DNA from: Iodobacter arcticus
Lineage (GTDB): Bacteria; Pseudomonadota; Gammaproteobacteria; Burkholderiales; Chitinibacteraceae
NCBI RefSeq assembly: GCF_042664895.1
Contig: NZ_JBHTBQ010000011.1
Location: forward strand, 1-64,000
Length of the DNA stretch: 64,000 nucleotides
Direction of reading: 5' to 3'
The notes beneath the pieces are model-generated. The model made no database searches. It was not told where the DNA came from and saw only the letters and a program-made list of their open reading frames with translations. The translations under genes and the position numbers were made by a program. Within the stretch, counting starts at the first letter, position 1; every line of letters starts with the position of its first letter. Positions 1 to 8,439 of this stretch are shown one piece after another.

Positions 1-185
1 CCTCAGGGCGTATGCGGTATTAGCTATCCTTTCGGATAGTTATCCCCCATTACTAGGTACGTTCCGATATATTACTCACCCGTTCGCCACTCGTCAGCGG
101 AGCAAGCTCCCTGTTACCGTTCGACTTGCATGTGTAAAGCATGCCGCCAGCGTTCAATCTGAGCCAGGATCAAACTCTTTAGTTT
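1..185 (-). rRNA. rrs: 16S ribosomal RNA, 5' end (partial)
   Basis: The reverse complement begins with the universal 16S start region (AGAGTTTGATCCTGGCTCAG at 178-159), followed by ATTGAACGCTGGCGGCATGC and the V1 loop. The rest of the gene lies left of the window. By alignment to the E. coli 5' end, base 1 of the mature RNA should be near 185. The V1/V2 sequence is of a Neisseriales/betaproteobacterial kind. The identity is certain; the genus cannot be fixed from this stretch alone. Confidence 0.98.
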
Positions 186-370
186 AATCACTAAGCTAGT
201 ACTTACTGGCTTACTTTATTCAGAGCAACCATCGCTGGTCACTCCTTACTAATGCAAGCACTTGTTTCGCTTCCGAATCAAGCACTCACACTCATCGACT
301 GTATTTTTTTAAAGATCATTCGCTGCGGCTAGAACACTGTGTTGCTGTGCGTGCTGCAGCGAGAGGGCGA
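186..370 (-). other. 16S rRNA leader with boxA-like antitermination site
   Basis: This is the transcribed leader between the rRNA promoter and mature 16S. On the minus strand GATCTTTAAAAAAA (about 320-307) resembles boxA of rRNA antitermination (TGCTCTTTAACA), the usual position for Nus-factor loading. No ORF is present. The boxA assignment is by similarity and position. Confidence 0.5.
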
Positions 371-399
371 ACTATACCGGCAGGGTCCTACCCGGTCAA
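371..399 (-). promoter_or_regulatory. rRNA operon promoter (sigma70)
   Basis: On the minus strand TTGACC (399-394) is separated by exactly 17 bases from TATAGT (376-371). A GC-rich discriminator (TCGCCCTC) follows, as expected for stringently controlled rRNA promoters. It lies about 185 bases upstream of mature 16S. The remaining bases up to the usg terminator show no other gene. Confidence 0.8.
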
Positions 400-517
400 C
401 ACCCTTACTAAGATAAAACCGAGCAAGTCGCTAAGTCATTGATTAAACTGCACCACAAAAATAAATCAACACTCCCCGGCGAATAAAAGGCCAACTCAAA
501 CACTTGCTCTGGCATAG

Positions 518-542
518 GAAAAGCCCACCAACAGGTGGGCTT
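518..542 (-). terminator. Terminator after usg
   Basis: Hairpin AAGCCCACC-TGTT-GGTGGGCTT followed on the minus strand by TTTTCC. It lies 12 bases past the usg stop, which separates usg from the downstream rRNA promoter. The U tract is short. Confidence 0.65.
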
Positions 543-553
543 CATGATAAACC

Positions 554-1516
554 TTAAGCCGCCGCGCCTAATAAGCGCAGCACCGCCATCGCGCCCAAGC
601 GAGTATTATCCCCCGTCAGCCAAAGCGAAACACCCTGTCCACTGGAGCGTACACGGCTTACCCATACTTTATCGCCACCAATTACATCTTGTGGCGTAAC
701 CAAGCCTGCCGCGCCTTGCGCTTCTAATAGATAAACGCCTTCTGCATCTGTTAATGCCGCTTTTAAGGTATTTAAAGTCACATCATCCGCAAAGCGTACA
801 TTTAAGCTAATGCCATGACCAAAGAACATCGGCACACGGGTGCACGTCAGCGACATCGGCACATCCACACAAACGCTAGCCACTTCGGCAATGATGCGTG
901 CCTCTTCAACACTGGCGCCAAACTCATCAATCGCACCAATGGAAGGGTGCAAATTAAACGCCATGCGCTTTGCGTAATGCTCGATTTGTACTTCGCTCTG
1001 CGCAAACAAGGCACGCGTTTGCTCGGATAGCTCGTCAATCGCCCGCTTGCCGTCTTGCGACACCGACAACATGGCCGTCACGGTTAAGCCAGAAAATGGC
1101 GCGGCTTTTGCTAATGCCTTGAGCACAGGCAACAAGACCGTGGTCACTTCGTGCGGCATGCGCGCTACACCGCCGCGTTTTAGGCGAGCATCAGCTTCCG
1201 CCAATGGCACATCGGCACCACCACTTAAATCGACCACGGCCGCGCCAGCATCCGCAGCAATTTTGGCAAAGCGCGCGGCGCAAGCGGTGTCTTCACCGCA
1301 GAACACCACCAAATCAGGCACTTCCCAGTTGAATTCTTCAACGCCCATAATCGGGAAATCTTGCCCACGAAACTCGACCATCTCGCCTTCATCCGCTACG
1401 GTCAGAGGGTAAAAAGTCGAGAATGATTGGGATGTTGCGCCCAATACTTCTAATAATGTTTCACCCGAAGTGCTATTTGCCCCAACAACAGCCAGAGAAA
1501 GCGGTTTTACAGCCAT
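554..1516 (-). CDS. usg: Usg-type aspartate-semialdehyde dehydrogenase homologue
   Basis: About 320 residues with an N-terminal Rossmann motif (VVGANSTSGETLLEVL) and the overall layout of the aspartate-semialdehyde dehydrogenase family. The segment that carries the catalytic cysteine in true Asd enzymes (N-C-T/S) reads MPHEVTTVLLPVL here and contains no cysteine. This is the pattern of the Usg/Usg-1 paralogue, whose biochemical role is not established. I chose the ATG at 1516, preceded by AAGGA nine bases upstream; a TTG two codons earlier is also open. In many proteobacteria usg lies beside asd and leuB. Here leuB is the upstream neighbour but a terminator separates them, and asd is not in the window. 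The family call is firm and the lack of Asd activity is inferred from the missing Cys. Confidence 0.88.
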   Translation of the reverse strand: MAVKPLSLAVVGANSTSGETLLEVLGATSQSFSTFYPLTVADEGEMVEFRGQDFPIMGVEEFNWEVPDLVVFCGEDTACAARFAKIAADAGAAVVDLSGGADVPLAEADARLKRGGVARMPHEVTTVLLPVLKALAKAAPFSGLTVTAMLSVSQDGKRAIDELSEQTRALFAQSEVQIEHYAKRMAFNLHPSIGAIDEFGASVEEARIIAEVASVCVDVPMSLTCTRVPMFFGHGISLNVRFADDVTLNTLKAALTDAEGVYLLEAQGAAGLVTPQDVIGGDKVWVSRVRSSGQGVSLWLTGDNTRLGAMAVLRLLGAAA

Positions 1517-1540
1517 GATCAAATCCTTTTTAAAAAATAC

Positions 1541-1600
1541 AAAAACCTAAATCTGTAGACACAGAGAACACGAAGTTAAAAACAGCACACGGAGAAAAAC
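1541..1600 (+). repeat. Dispersed CACAGAG/ACGGAG repeat, copy 1
   Basis: Contains CTAAATCTGTAGACACAGAG, GAACAC and CACACGGAGAAAA in order. The same ordered motifs recur at 34953-35010 (same orientation) and, inverted, at 23221-23277 and 35267-35335. All copies are intergenic. Function unknown. Confidence 0.7.
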
Positions 1601-1675
1601 CGTAGGAATAGCCTCCATTAAAGAATGGCACGGCGGATCTGCTTTTGTTCACGGTTTTCGTCGTTGTACTGTCAT

Positions 1676-1704
1676 AAAACAAACAGGGCGCAATATGCGC
1701 CCTG
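1676..1704 (-). terminator. Terminator after leuB
   Basis: Palindrome CAGGGCGCA-ATA-TGCGCCCTG at 1684-1704 followed on the minus strand by TTTGTTTT. It is placed just beyond the leuB stop. Confidence 0.75.
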
Positions 1705-1730
1705 CTTATAGATGCGTCCATCTCACTATT

Positions 1731-2795
1731 TTACAAGGCCGCGACCACTGCGTCGCCCATTTCTGAGCAGCTTACTTTGCGGGTGCCTTCCTCAAAAATA
1801 TCAGCGGTACGCAAACCATCGGCCAGCACTTTTTTCACCGCGCTTTCAATCCGCTGCGCAACTGCTTCTAAATTAAAGCTGTAACGCATCATCATCGCCA
1901 CCGACAGAATCGTCGCGAGTGGATTAGCTAGATTTTTGCCTGCAATATCGGGCGCAGAGCCGTGACTAGGCTCGTACAGACCTTTATTATTAGCATCCAA
2001 GGACGCGGATGGCAGCATGCCGATCGAGCCAGTCAGCATCGATGCTTCATCGCTCAGAATATCGCCAAAGATATTGCCGGTGACCATCACATCAAATTGC
2101 TTAGGATTACGCACCAATTGCATGGCCGCGTTATCCACATACATATGGCTGAGCGTCACTTCAGGGTATTCCTTAGCCACATCAATCATGATTTCTTTCC
2201 AAAATTCAGTGGTTTCCAGCACATTGGCCTTATCCACCGAACACAGTTTTTTATTGCGCTTCATCGCAATACCGAAAGCCACATGGGCAATGCGGCGCAC
2301 TTCTGATTCGGCGTAGAGCATGGTATTAAAACCTTCACGCTCACCGGCCGCATTGATGCGAATACCGCGTGGCTGACCAAAATAAATATCCCCCGTCAGC
2401 TCGCGCACAATCATGATATCTAGGCCACTGACCACTTCTGGCTTGAGCGTGGAAGCATTCGCCAGCTCAGGGTAAAGAATGGCTGGGCGTAAATTAGCAA
2501 ATAGGCTTAAATCTTTACGAATCGCCAATAAACCACGCTCTGGGCGTAGCGGGCGATCCAGATTATCGTAAGCAGGGCCACCCACCGCCCCCAGCAACAC
2601 CGCATCGGCCTCACGCGCTAATTTTTGCGTGACTTCTGGATAAGGCGAGCCGTACTGATCGTAAGCAGCACCACCCAAAGGCGCTTCTTCAAGCGTGATC
2701 GCTAGGCCTTCTTTTTGCAGCACTTCCAATACTTTGCGGGCTTCTCTGATAATTTCTGGGCCAATGCCATCGCCTGGCAATACTGCAATCTTCAT
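1731..2795 (-). CDS. leuB: 3-isopropylmalate dehydrogenase
   Basis: LeuB oxidatively decarboxylates 3-isopropylmalate to 2-oxoisocaproate with NAD+ in cytosolic leucine synthesis. The 354 residues match the family's usual length. Visible family motifs are the N-terminal AVLPGDGIGPEI, substrate-binding RELTGDIYFGQPRGI, the NIFGDILSDEASMLTGSIG metal/NAD region and EPSHGSAPDIAGKN. I chose the ATG at 2795, with AAAAGG nine bases upstream; a TTG three codons earlier is open but lacks a ribosome site of its own. leuC and leuD are not within the window, so the gene is either monocistronic or separated from the rest of the pathway. A terminator follows, then usg. Confidence 0.97.
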   Translation of the reverse strand: MKIAVLPGDGIGPEIIREARKVLEVLQKEGLAITLEEAPLGGAAYDQYGSPYPEVTQKLAREADAVLLGAVGGPAYDNLDRPLRPERGLLAIRKDLSLFANLRPAILYPELANASTLKPEVVSGLDIMIVRELTGDIYFGQPRGIRINAAGEREGFNTMLYAESEVRRIAHVAFGIAMKRNKKLCSVDKANVLETTEFWKEIMIDVAKEYPEVTLSHMYVDNAAMQLVRNPKQFDVMVTGNIFGDILSDEASMLTGSIGMLPSASLDANNKGLYEPSHGSAPDIAGKNLANPLATILSVAMMMRYSFNLEAVAQRIESAVKKVLADGLRTADIFEEGTRKVSCSEMGDAVVAAL

Positions 2796-3139
2796 ACCGA
2801 TCAACCTTTTGCTAGTCTTTAAATAGATTACAAGCGCAACAAGCGCTTGCGTAAAGATTCGCCCTGAATCTTACCTGCTATCGTCAAATACAGCCACTGT
2901 AAGGCACAGTTTTATCATCCCCACGCAGATTGAAGCACATGAACGCGTGGGCATAAAAACCTTGCCACCCTACAAAACCTCCTCCCCGGCAAAACTCACC
3001 TTGTGCCGTCATAAAAGAATTACTAAATCCAAACAATCAAACGGCTATTGTTTTACATGCGTAAAATAGGCAAAAAGCATATCTACTTATTTTAATATTT
3101 ACCCAATACAAACAATCCATTAAACAATAAGGATATTCA
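2796..3139. other. Intergenic region, divergent leuB / DUF1653 promoters
   Basis: No gene is seen in these 344 bases. It must hold the leuB promoter on the minus strand and that of the DUF1653 gene on the plus strand. TTTTAC-ATGC-GTAAAA at 3051-3066 is an inverted repeat that could be an operator. The regulator is unknown. Confidence 0.4.
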
Positions 3140-3355
3140 ATGAGCATCGTTGAAAACGGTATTTACCAGCATTATAAAGGCCCGCTTTACCAAGTAATGG
3201 GGGTCGCCAAGCACAGTGAAACCGAGGAAGAAATGGTGGTTTACCGCTGCCTTTATGGTGCGTTTGATCTTTGGGTAAGGCCGCTGGCGATGTTTACTGA
3301 GGAAGTCACTTATAACGGCGAAACGATGCCGCGCTTTCGTTGGCATTCAAAATAG
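3140..3355 (+). CDS. DUF1653 family protein
   Basis: A 71-residue soluble protein with the DUF1653 hallmark order: G-x-Y-x-H-Y-K-G near the N-terminus (GIYQHYKGPLYQV), a central HSETEEEMVVYRCLY, and a C-terminal VRPLAMFTEEV...RF stretch. The function of the family is unknown. AAGGA lies seven bases before the ATG. It is transcribed alone and ends in a bidirectional terminator shared with the convergent tsx-like gene. Confidence 0.9.
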   Translation: MSIVENGIYQHYKGPLYQVMGVAKHSETEEEMVVYRCLYGAFDLWVRPLAMFTEEVTYNGETMPRFRWHSK

Positions 3356-3388
3356 TGAAATGACGTGGCATAAGTCATTTTGCACAAC

Positions 3389-3414
3389 AAAAAACCCGCC
3401 ATAGCGGGTTTTTT
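3389..3414. terminator. Bidirectional terminator
   Basis: AAAAAACCCGC-CATA-GCGGGTTTTTT forms a hairpin with A and T runs on both sides, between the convergent DUF1653 and tsx-like genes. Confidence 0.9.
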
Positions 3415-3435
3415 AAACATCATATCAATCCACAA

Positions 3436-4230
3436 TTAGAAATTATATTTAGCCGTATAAATCATGGCATTCTGGTATGAAGCAGAGCCTAATTTATGAT
3501 CTGCATAACGATATTGCAAGCCTGTGGTGAATTCTTTGCTGACATTCCACCAAAGAGAAACCGCGCCATTCTGACCCGTTGCATTACCCTTAGTAACTCC
3601 CCCTGCAGGGCTGCCCATCGTTAAGAACTGATCATCACGATTAAACTCTGTTTCGTGCCATTGCGTTGCCATAAAGGATTGGCCCAGCATCTGAAAACTA
3701 TAGCCAGCCACATAACCCGCCATCACGCCATTAGCGTGTGCGCCGATATTGCGATCAAACTGCTGATGGCCACCAATAAAAGGCTTAATCCAGAAGTTAC
3801 CATTTGAAAGGCTGGTACCCAAACCCAAAACACGGTTCTGGCTAAAAAAAGCACCATGATCGCGCGCATCATAAATATGCACATAGGCCTGCAATGGCAC
3901 ACCACCTAATTGCACTAAATTAAAGCGAGCAATGGCTTTAGCTGCATAGCGGCGCTTATCACGACCATCTGTTTCGCTGGCTCCCTTAGTTGGGTTTTCA
4001 ACATCAAAGAAACCGTATGCTTCGCCCCAATCGCCACCAAAGCCACCCTCTACTTCTAAAAAGGCAAAGTCTTTTTTACCGGCAAATGCGCCTGCATTTG
4101 TGCGATCTTCGGTGCCATTAGACCAGTCCAGCCAATTAACACTCACATTCTTGAATGACCAATCATTAGCAGCAAATGCAGCAGGAGTAGCCAGGACGCT
4201 GGCTGCGACTAAAATATTGCGGAGTTTCAT
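3436..4230 (-). CDS. Tsx-like nucleoside-specific outer membrane channel
   Basis: 264 residues with a cleavable signal peptide (MKLRNILVAASVLATPAAFA-AND). The mature part is beta-barrel-like, rich in alternating aromatic strands, begins DWSFKNVSVNWLDWSNG and ends in a terminal aromatic (KYNF), as outer membrane porins do. The order of motifs (N-terminal FLEVEGG, GEAYGFFDVENP, C-terminal GLQYRYADHK) fits the nucleoside channel Tsx/OmpK family. Its likely role is diffusion of nucleosides across the outer membrane. The downstream neighbour purT belongs to purine synthesis but is on the other strand, so linkage is only suggestive. Substrate is not proven by sequence. Confidence 0.82.
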   Translation of the reverse strand: MKLRNILVAASVLATPAAFAANDWSFKNVSVNWLDWSNGTEDRTNAGAFAGKKDFAFLEVEGGFGGDWGEAYGFFDVENPTKGASETDGRDKRRYAAKAIARFNLVQLGGVPLQAYVHIYDARDHGAFFSQNRVLGLGTSLSNGNFWIKPFIGGHQQFDRNIGAHANGVMAGYVAGYSFQMLGQSFMATQWHETEFNRDDQFLTMGSPAGGVTKGNATGQNGAVSLWWNVSKEFTTGLQYRYADHKLGSASYQNAMIYTAKYNF

Positions 4231-4716
4231 ATTAAGCTCATCATTTTATTATTTAATTCGGTAGAAATCTGTAAACACGCAGCCCCCCAACCGATACAGG
4301 GGAGCGCAGCATAACGAGTTTATTTACGCCAGTAAATAAAATACGTTTAAAAAGCAGACTAATGGATTTAGCCGCGAATATTCTTGATAAAACATAAGAA
4401 AAGCTAACTATTACCATACGCAAACAATGCCAATGGAATAAAAAATAATAGAATTTATAAATAAAAAATCAGCAATAAATCAATACACTTACAACAATCC
4501 ATTTTTATTCACACGAACAAACACACATTTCAGCTCGATTAGATTAAATCCATTTAAAAAACAAAGCACTACAATAAACACTGCAGCTCTAAGCATCTTA
4601 AGTCTGTTTCTTTTCAAGAGACAGTTTGATTGACTCATCTCGCGTTGGCAGCAAGCCAATCACGCAGCTGCATGTTAAAATCCGCCCCCTTCAAGTCTCT
4701 TGCCCCGGAAAAAACT
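4231..4716 (+). promoter_or_regulatory. AT-rich divergent intergenic region and purT leader
   Basis: These 486 bases separate tsx and purT and are strongly AT-rich up to about 4600. Near purT there are two possible RNA hairpins: CTGTTTC-TTTTCAA-GAGACAG (4604-4624) and GCGTTGGC-AGCAA-GCCAATCACGC (4642-4665). They could be a structured 5' leader. I looked for the ZTP (pfl) riboswitch core expected for purine genes and did not find it. No other gene seen. Confidence 0.3.
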
Positions 4717-5913
4717 ATGCGTATCGGCACGCCTCTTTCTGCCTCCGCCACCAAAGTGATGCTGCTAGGAAGCGGCGAGCTAGGTAAAGAAGTCATCATC
4801 GCCTTGCAAAGGCTGGGCGTTGAAGTGATTGCGGTCGATCGCTATGCCAACGCGCCCGGCATGCAAGTGGCGCATCGCAGCCATGTGATTAATATGGCCG
4901 ACCCGATTGCGCTGCGTGCCTTAATTGAGCTAGAACGCCCACATTTAATCGTGCCTGAAATCGAAGCAATTGCAACTTCTACCCTTTTAGAGATTGAGGC
5001 AGATGGCCTTGCCACGGTGATTCCAAGCGCGCGCGCCACTCATCTCACCATGAATCGTGAAGGAATTCGCCGCCTCGCTGCCGAAGAGCTAGGCTTGCCG
5101 ACCTCCAGCTATCAATTCGCATCGTCTCTTGATGAAATGCGCAGTGCGATTGATGTTATCGGCTTACCGTGCCTGATTAAGCCCGTGATGTCGTCCTCTG
5201 GCAAAGGGCAATCGTTTATTCGTAACGCCGCCGAAATCGACGCCGCTTGGAGTTATGCCGCCAGCGGTAGCCGTGTTAATCAAGGCCGGGTGATTGTGGA
5301 AGGCTTTGTGGATTTTGAGTACGAAATCACCCTGCTGACCATCCGTGCGCTAGGCCAGTCTGGCGAGATTGAAACCTTTTTCTGCGACCCCATCGGCCAT
5401 ATCCAAAAAAATGGCGATTATATAGAAAGCTGGCAACCACAAGCGATGCGCCCACTGGCCTTAGAGCGCGCCCGTGATATTGCCCAGAAAATCACCCAAG
5501 ATTTAGGTGGACGGGGTTTGTTTGGTGTGGAGCTGTTTGTAAAAGGCGACGATGTTTGGTTCTCCGAAGTCAGCCCGCGCCCGCACGATACCGGCCTTGT
5601 GACCCTCGCTAGCCAGCGCTTTTCAGAGTTTGAACTCCACGCCCGCGCTATTTTAATGCTGCCGATTGATGCCACGTTGCGCGAACCCGCAGCCAGCGCA
5701 GTGATTTACGGCGGCATGGAAAAAACTGCGATTGCCTTTGAAGGCCTAGAGCAAGCGCTGGCCGTACCGCGTGCCGATCTGCGACTATTTGGTAAGCCAG
5801 AAAGCTTTACCCGCCGCCGCATGGGCGTGGCACTGGCGGCAGGCGTAGACACCGATGAAGCACGTAGCCGCGCCAAGCTGGCTGCCAGTTTAGTTAAGCC
5901 AGTAAAAGGTTAA
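4717..5913 (+). CDS. purT: Formate-dependent phosphoribosylglycinamide formyltransferase (GAR transformylase 2)
   Basis: PurT formylates glycinamide ribonucleotide using formate and ATP in de novo purine synthesis, in the cytosol. It is an ATP-grasp enzyme. Visible matches to the E. coli protein are VMLLGSGELGKEV, VIAVDRYANAPGMQVAHRSH, ATHLTMNREGIRRLAAEELG, KPVMSSSGKGQ, VEGFVDFEYEITLLT and FSEVSPRPHDTG. I set the start at the ATG at 4717 (GGA seven bases upstream), giving 398 residues, close to the family length. An upstream ATG at 4630 would add 29 unrelated residues and has no good ribosome site. The truncated globin gene starts two bases after the stop, so the pair is an operon. Confidence 0.95.
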   Translation: MRIGTPLSASATKVMLLGSGELGKEVIIALQRLGVEVIAVDRYANAPGMQVAHRSHVINMADPIALRALIELERPHLIVPEIEAIATSTLLEIEADGLATVIPSARATHLTMNREGIRRLAAEELGLPTSSYQFASSLDEMRSAIDVIGLPCLIKPVMSSSGKGQSFIRNAAEIDAAWSYAASGSRVNQGRVIVEGFVDFEYEITLLTIRALGQSGEIETFFCDPIGHIQKNGDYIESWQPQAMRPLALERARDIAQKITQDLGGRGLFGVELFVKGDDVWFSEVSPRPHDTGLVTLASQRFSEFELHARAILMLPIDATLREPAASAVIYGGMEKTAIAFEGLEQALAVPRADLRLFGKPESFTRRRMGVALAAGVDTDEARSRAKLAASLVKPVKG

Positions 5914-5915
5914 AT

Positions 5916-6305
5916 ATGCAAAAAGTAGCAGAAATGACGCCTTACCAACTCTTAGGTGGCGATGCGGTATTGCGCCAATTAGTCGATCGCTTTTACGACA
6001 TTATGTATAGCGACCCACGCGCCAGCGGTATTCGCGCCATGCACAATCAAGACAGCACGCTGATTCGCGATAAGTTTTTTGATTTTTTATCGGGTTGGCT
6101 AGGCGGACCGCAGCGCTTTATTGAAAAACACGGCCACCCCATGCTACGTGCACGCCACATGCCTTTTTCGATTGGAGAAGATGAACGCGATCAATGGTTG
6201 ATGTGCATGTTTCAGGCCATGGAAGAAACTCCGATGGAAACCACTTTGCGTGAGCATTTAGAAGATGCGTTTTTCCGCACGGCTGACTTTATGCGTAATA
6301 AATAA
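5916..6305 (+). CDS. Group II truncated haemoglobin
   Basis: 129 residues with the 2-on-2 truncated globin pattern. The N-terminal YQLLGGDAVLRQLVDRFYD helix is followed by a mid-protein FFDFLSGWLGGPQRFIEKHG and HPMLRARHMPFSI, where the F-helix histidine (in RARHMPF) is the expected proximal haem ligand. The C-terminal DQWLMCMFQAMEE contains the conserved G-helix Trp of group II. Such proteins bind O2 or NO in the cytosol; a specific role here is not known. It starts two bases after purT and shares its Shine-Dalgarno region (AAAGG within the purT 3' end), so it is translationally linked. A strong terminator follows. Confidence 0.92.
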   Translation: MQKVAEMTPYQLLGGDAVLRQLVDRFYDIMYSDPRASGIRAMHNQDSTLIRDKFFDFLSGWLGGPQRFIEKHGHPMLRARHMPFSIGEDERDQWLMCMFQAMEETPMETTLREHLEDAFFRTADFMRNK

Positions 6306-6358
6306 CACCCACTCAATACCCTGCAATTAATACCTGATTGACCCCACATCATTATGCC

Positions 6359-6396
6359 AATACCGTATTCATTCAATTGAATGCGGTATTTTTTTT
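6359..6396 (+). terminator. Terminator after the purT-globin operon
   Basis: Stem AATACCGTATTCA / TGAATGCGGTATT (13 bp, one G-U) with a T8 tail. Confidence 0.9.
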
Positions 6397-6515
6397 GCTC
6401 AAGGCGCCGATTAAATCCCTTCTTTAAAATATTCTTCGACCCATTGCGCTTTCTACTGGCAATACCGTCAATCAACTCTACAATCTATAACAACTGCTTC
6501 CCTTTGGAGAACTCC

Positions 6516-8147
6516 ATGCTATCTAAATTTACAATTGCCGCAAGGCTGGCTGGTGGGTTTGCCCTGCTGCTTTTTTTACTCGTCAGCGTGGGTGCAATCG
6601 GCCTGTGGGGGCTTAATCGCCAAGAAAGCTTAAGCAACAATATGCTGCAACATAACTTAGGCTATTCACTCGATTTAATTGAAGCACGCCATCAAATCAC
6701 CGATTTACGCCGCTTCGAAAAAGATATTTTTCTTAATTTTGAAAATGCAGAAAAAATAACCGAGTACAAAAGCAAATGGGATCAAGCACTGGATAAAACA
6801 CAAGCTGCGATCAAAAGCAGCGAAAGCAATGCTGAAGCAGCCGACCTGCAAAAAATTAACGAATTAAGTCAGAATCTAAAAAGCTACGCCGAAGGATTTA
6901 AAGACGTATTTAAAGAAATCCAATCAGGTAAATATCAAAAAGCCAGTGAAATCAATGCTGCCTTTTCTAAATTTAAAGAACCTGTGCGCGCCATGCAAGA
7001 TGGCCTGACCAAGCTGGCTGACGATGCCATCAACCTTGCCAAAGGGATGGACGAAACCCTCAGTACACTGACGGCAGCCACCATCAGCATCTCACTTACT
7101 CTGATGTTTTTTGCCATTTTAATTGGCATAGCCAGTGCCTTGATGATTATTCGCAGCATCCGTCGCCCGCTTGCTGCCCTGCAAGAAACGATTACAGAAA
7201 TAGATAATACCGGCAATTTAGCCCTGAGATTAGATCAATCGGGACAGGATGAAATCAGCCAATCTTCAGCAGTGATTAACCGCCTGCTGATCAGCATGAG
7301 TAAAGTGATCAGCGAATCACGCAAAAACTCCAGCCTATTATTAATTTCATCTGAAACGCTTTCTACTGCAGCCCGGCAAATGACGGATTCATCAGAGATT
7401 CAATCGTCGGCATCCAGTGCCACCGCTGCCGCAGTCGAAGAGCTTTCCGTCAGTGTCAATATGATCTCCAGCAGCGCAGAAGGACTAAACGCAGAAGCAC
7501 GGCGTGGCGCATCTACTGCCGCCGAAGGCGCACTCTCTGCCAACCGCACTGCAAATGAAATCCGTCAGATTGCAGAAAACATCAACAGCTCGGCCGCAGT
7601 GATCGATCAGCTCAATCAACGCTCTGGTGAAATTGGCAGCATTGTGATGGTGATTAAAGACATTGCCGATCAAACCAATCTGCTGGCGCTCAATGCCGCC
7701 ATTGAAGCAGCCCGGGCAGGAGATTTAGGCCGTGGCTTTGCCGTTGTAGCTGATGAAGTCAGAAAACTGGCTGAACGCACCACCCAAGCCACCACCGAAA
7801 TCACCAGCAAAATTGAAGCCGTGCAAAGAGACACCAGCACCGCCTCAGAAGGAATGCAGCACGCCAGCCGCATGGTGGAAAGCGGCGTTAGAAACACACA
7901 AAGCGTGGCTGAATCGCTGGCCAATCTGGAGCAGCAATCCAAAAACACCGTGAACGACATCGCCCAAATGGCCGATGCCATTGGCGAGCAAAGTTCGGCC
8001 AGCCAAGATATTGCCAACAATATCGAAAAAATTGCCCAGGCAAGTGAAGAAAACCACGCTACCGCCAGCAGCACCAGCGATCTTTCTGAAGAGCTACGCG
8101 GGATTGCTTCAACACTTAATACCCTGATCAGTCAATACCGCACTTAA
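6516..8147 (+). CDS. Methyl-accepting chemotaxis protein
   Basis: A 543-residue transmembrane chemoreceptor. TM1 is about residues 9-33 (GGFALLLFLLVSVGAIGLWG). A periplasmic four-helix-bundle-type sensor of about 150 residues follows, then TM2 (about 187-210), HAMP (about 211-263) and a cytoplasmic coiled-coil signalling domain. The conserved hairpin tip is at about 383-422 (QTNLLALNAAIEAARAGDLG then FAVVADEVRKLAERT), which contacts CheW/CheA. The ATG at 6516 is preceded by TTTGGAGA; an upstream in-frame extension overlaps the previous terminator and is not credible. The ligand is unknown. It is monocistronic, with a terminator following. Confidence 0.95.
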   Translation: MLSKFTIAARLAGGFALLLFLLVSVGAIGLWGLNRQESLSNNMLQHNLGYSLDLIEARHQITDLRRFEKDIFLNFENAEKITEYKSKWDQALDKTQAAIKSSESNAEAADLQKINELSQNLKSYAEGFKDVFKEIQSGKYQKASEINAAFSKFKEPVRAMQDGLTKLADDAINLAKGMDETLSTLTAATISISLTLMFFAILIGIASALMIIRSIRRPLAALQETITEIDNTGNLALRLDQSGQDEISQSSAVINRLLISMSKVISESRKNSSLLLISSETLSTAARQMTDSSEIQSSASSATAAAVEELSVSVNMISSSAEGLNAEARRGASTAAEGALSANRTANEIRQIAENINSSAAVIDQLNQRSGEIGSIVMVIKDIADQTNLLALNAAIEAARAGDLGRGFAVVADEVRKLAERTTQATTEITSKIEAVQRDTSTASEGMQHASRMVESGVRNTQSVAESLANLEQQSKNTVNDIAQMADAIGEQSSASQDIANNIEKIAQASEENHATASSTSDLSEELRGIASTLNTLISQYRT

Positions 8148-8161
8148 ATAACGTCCACGTA

Positions 8162-8197
8162 AAAACACCGCCGTTTTCTCAAACGGCGGTGTTTTTT
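8162..8197 (+). terminator. Terminator after the chemoreceptor gene
   Basis: AACACCGCCGTTT-TCTC-AAACGGCGGTGTT followed by a T run. The A run on the left may also let it serve the convergent DUF3460 gene. Confidence 0.92.
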
Positions 8198-8208
8198 ATG
8201 CCTAAGAC

Positions 8209-8412
8209 TTAATCAGCCTGATAAGGGTAAGGCTTTTGCTGAATCTGTGACGCCACCGTGCGAGCACGCTCGTCTAAATCCAACGGCGCTTTATCCCAAA
8301 GCAGTGCACGGCCTTCTAACTGGCCTTCAGCCACTTCAGGATTATCCCCCAAATAGCCACGCATAAACTGGGTGAATTCTGAAACGTATTGAGTGTTCTT
8401 AAACATGGTCAT
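8209..8412 (-). CDS. DUF3460 family protein
   Basis: A small (65-67 residue) protein matching DUF3460, a short family of betaproteobacteria. The N-terminal part has YVSEFTQFMRGYLGDNPEV, then LEGRALLWDKAPLDLD and a C-terminal VASQIQQKPYPYQ. No known function. Two in-frame ATGs (8412, 8406) are possible; GTGG lies directly before the first and at normal spacing from the second. It lies 27 bases downstream of the HisN-type gene on the same strand, so co-transcription is likely. Confidence 0.85.
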   Translation of the reverse strand: MTMFKNTQYVSEFTQFMRGYLGDNPEVAEGQLEGRALLWDKAPLDLDERARTVASQIQQKPYPYQAD

Positions 8413-8439
8413 CCACGTTAGATGTGACGAATAAATCCA

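Noticed and set aside
4590..4716. ZTP (pfl) riboswitch upstream of purT
   Set aside because: The conserved core blocks expected for this class (GGGAGC-like and CCGCCUGGGC-like) are not present.
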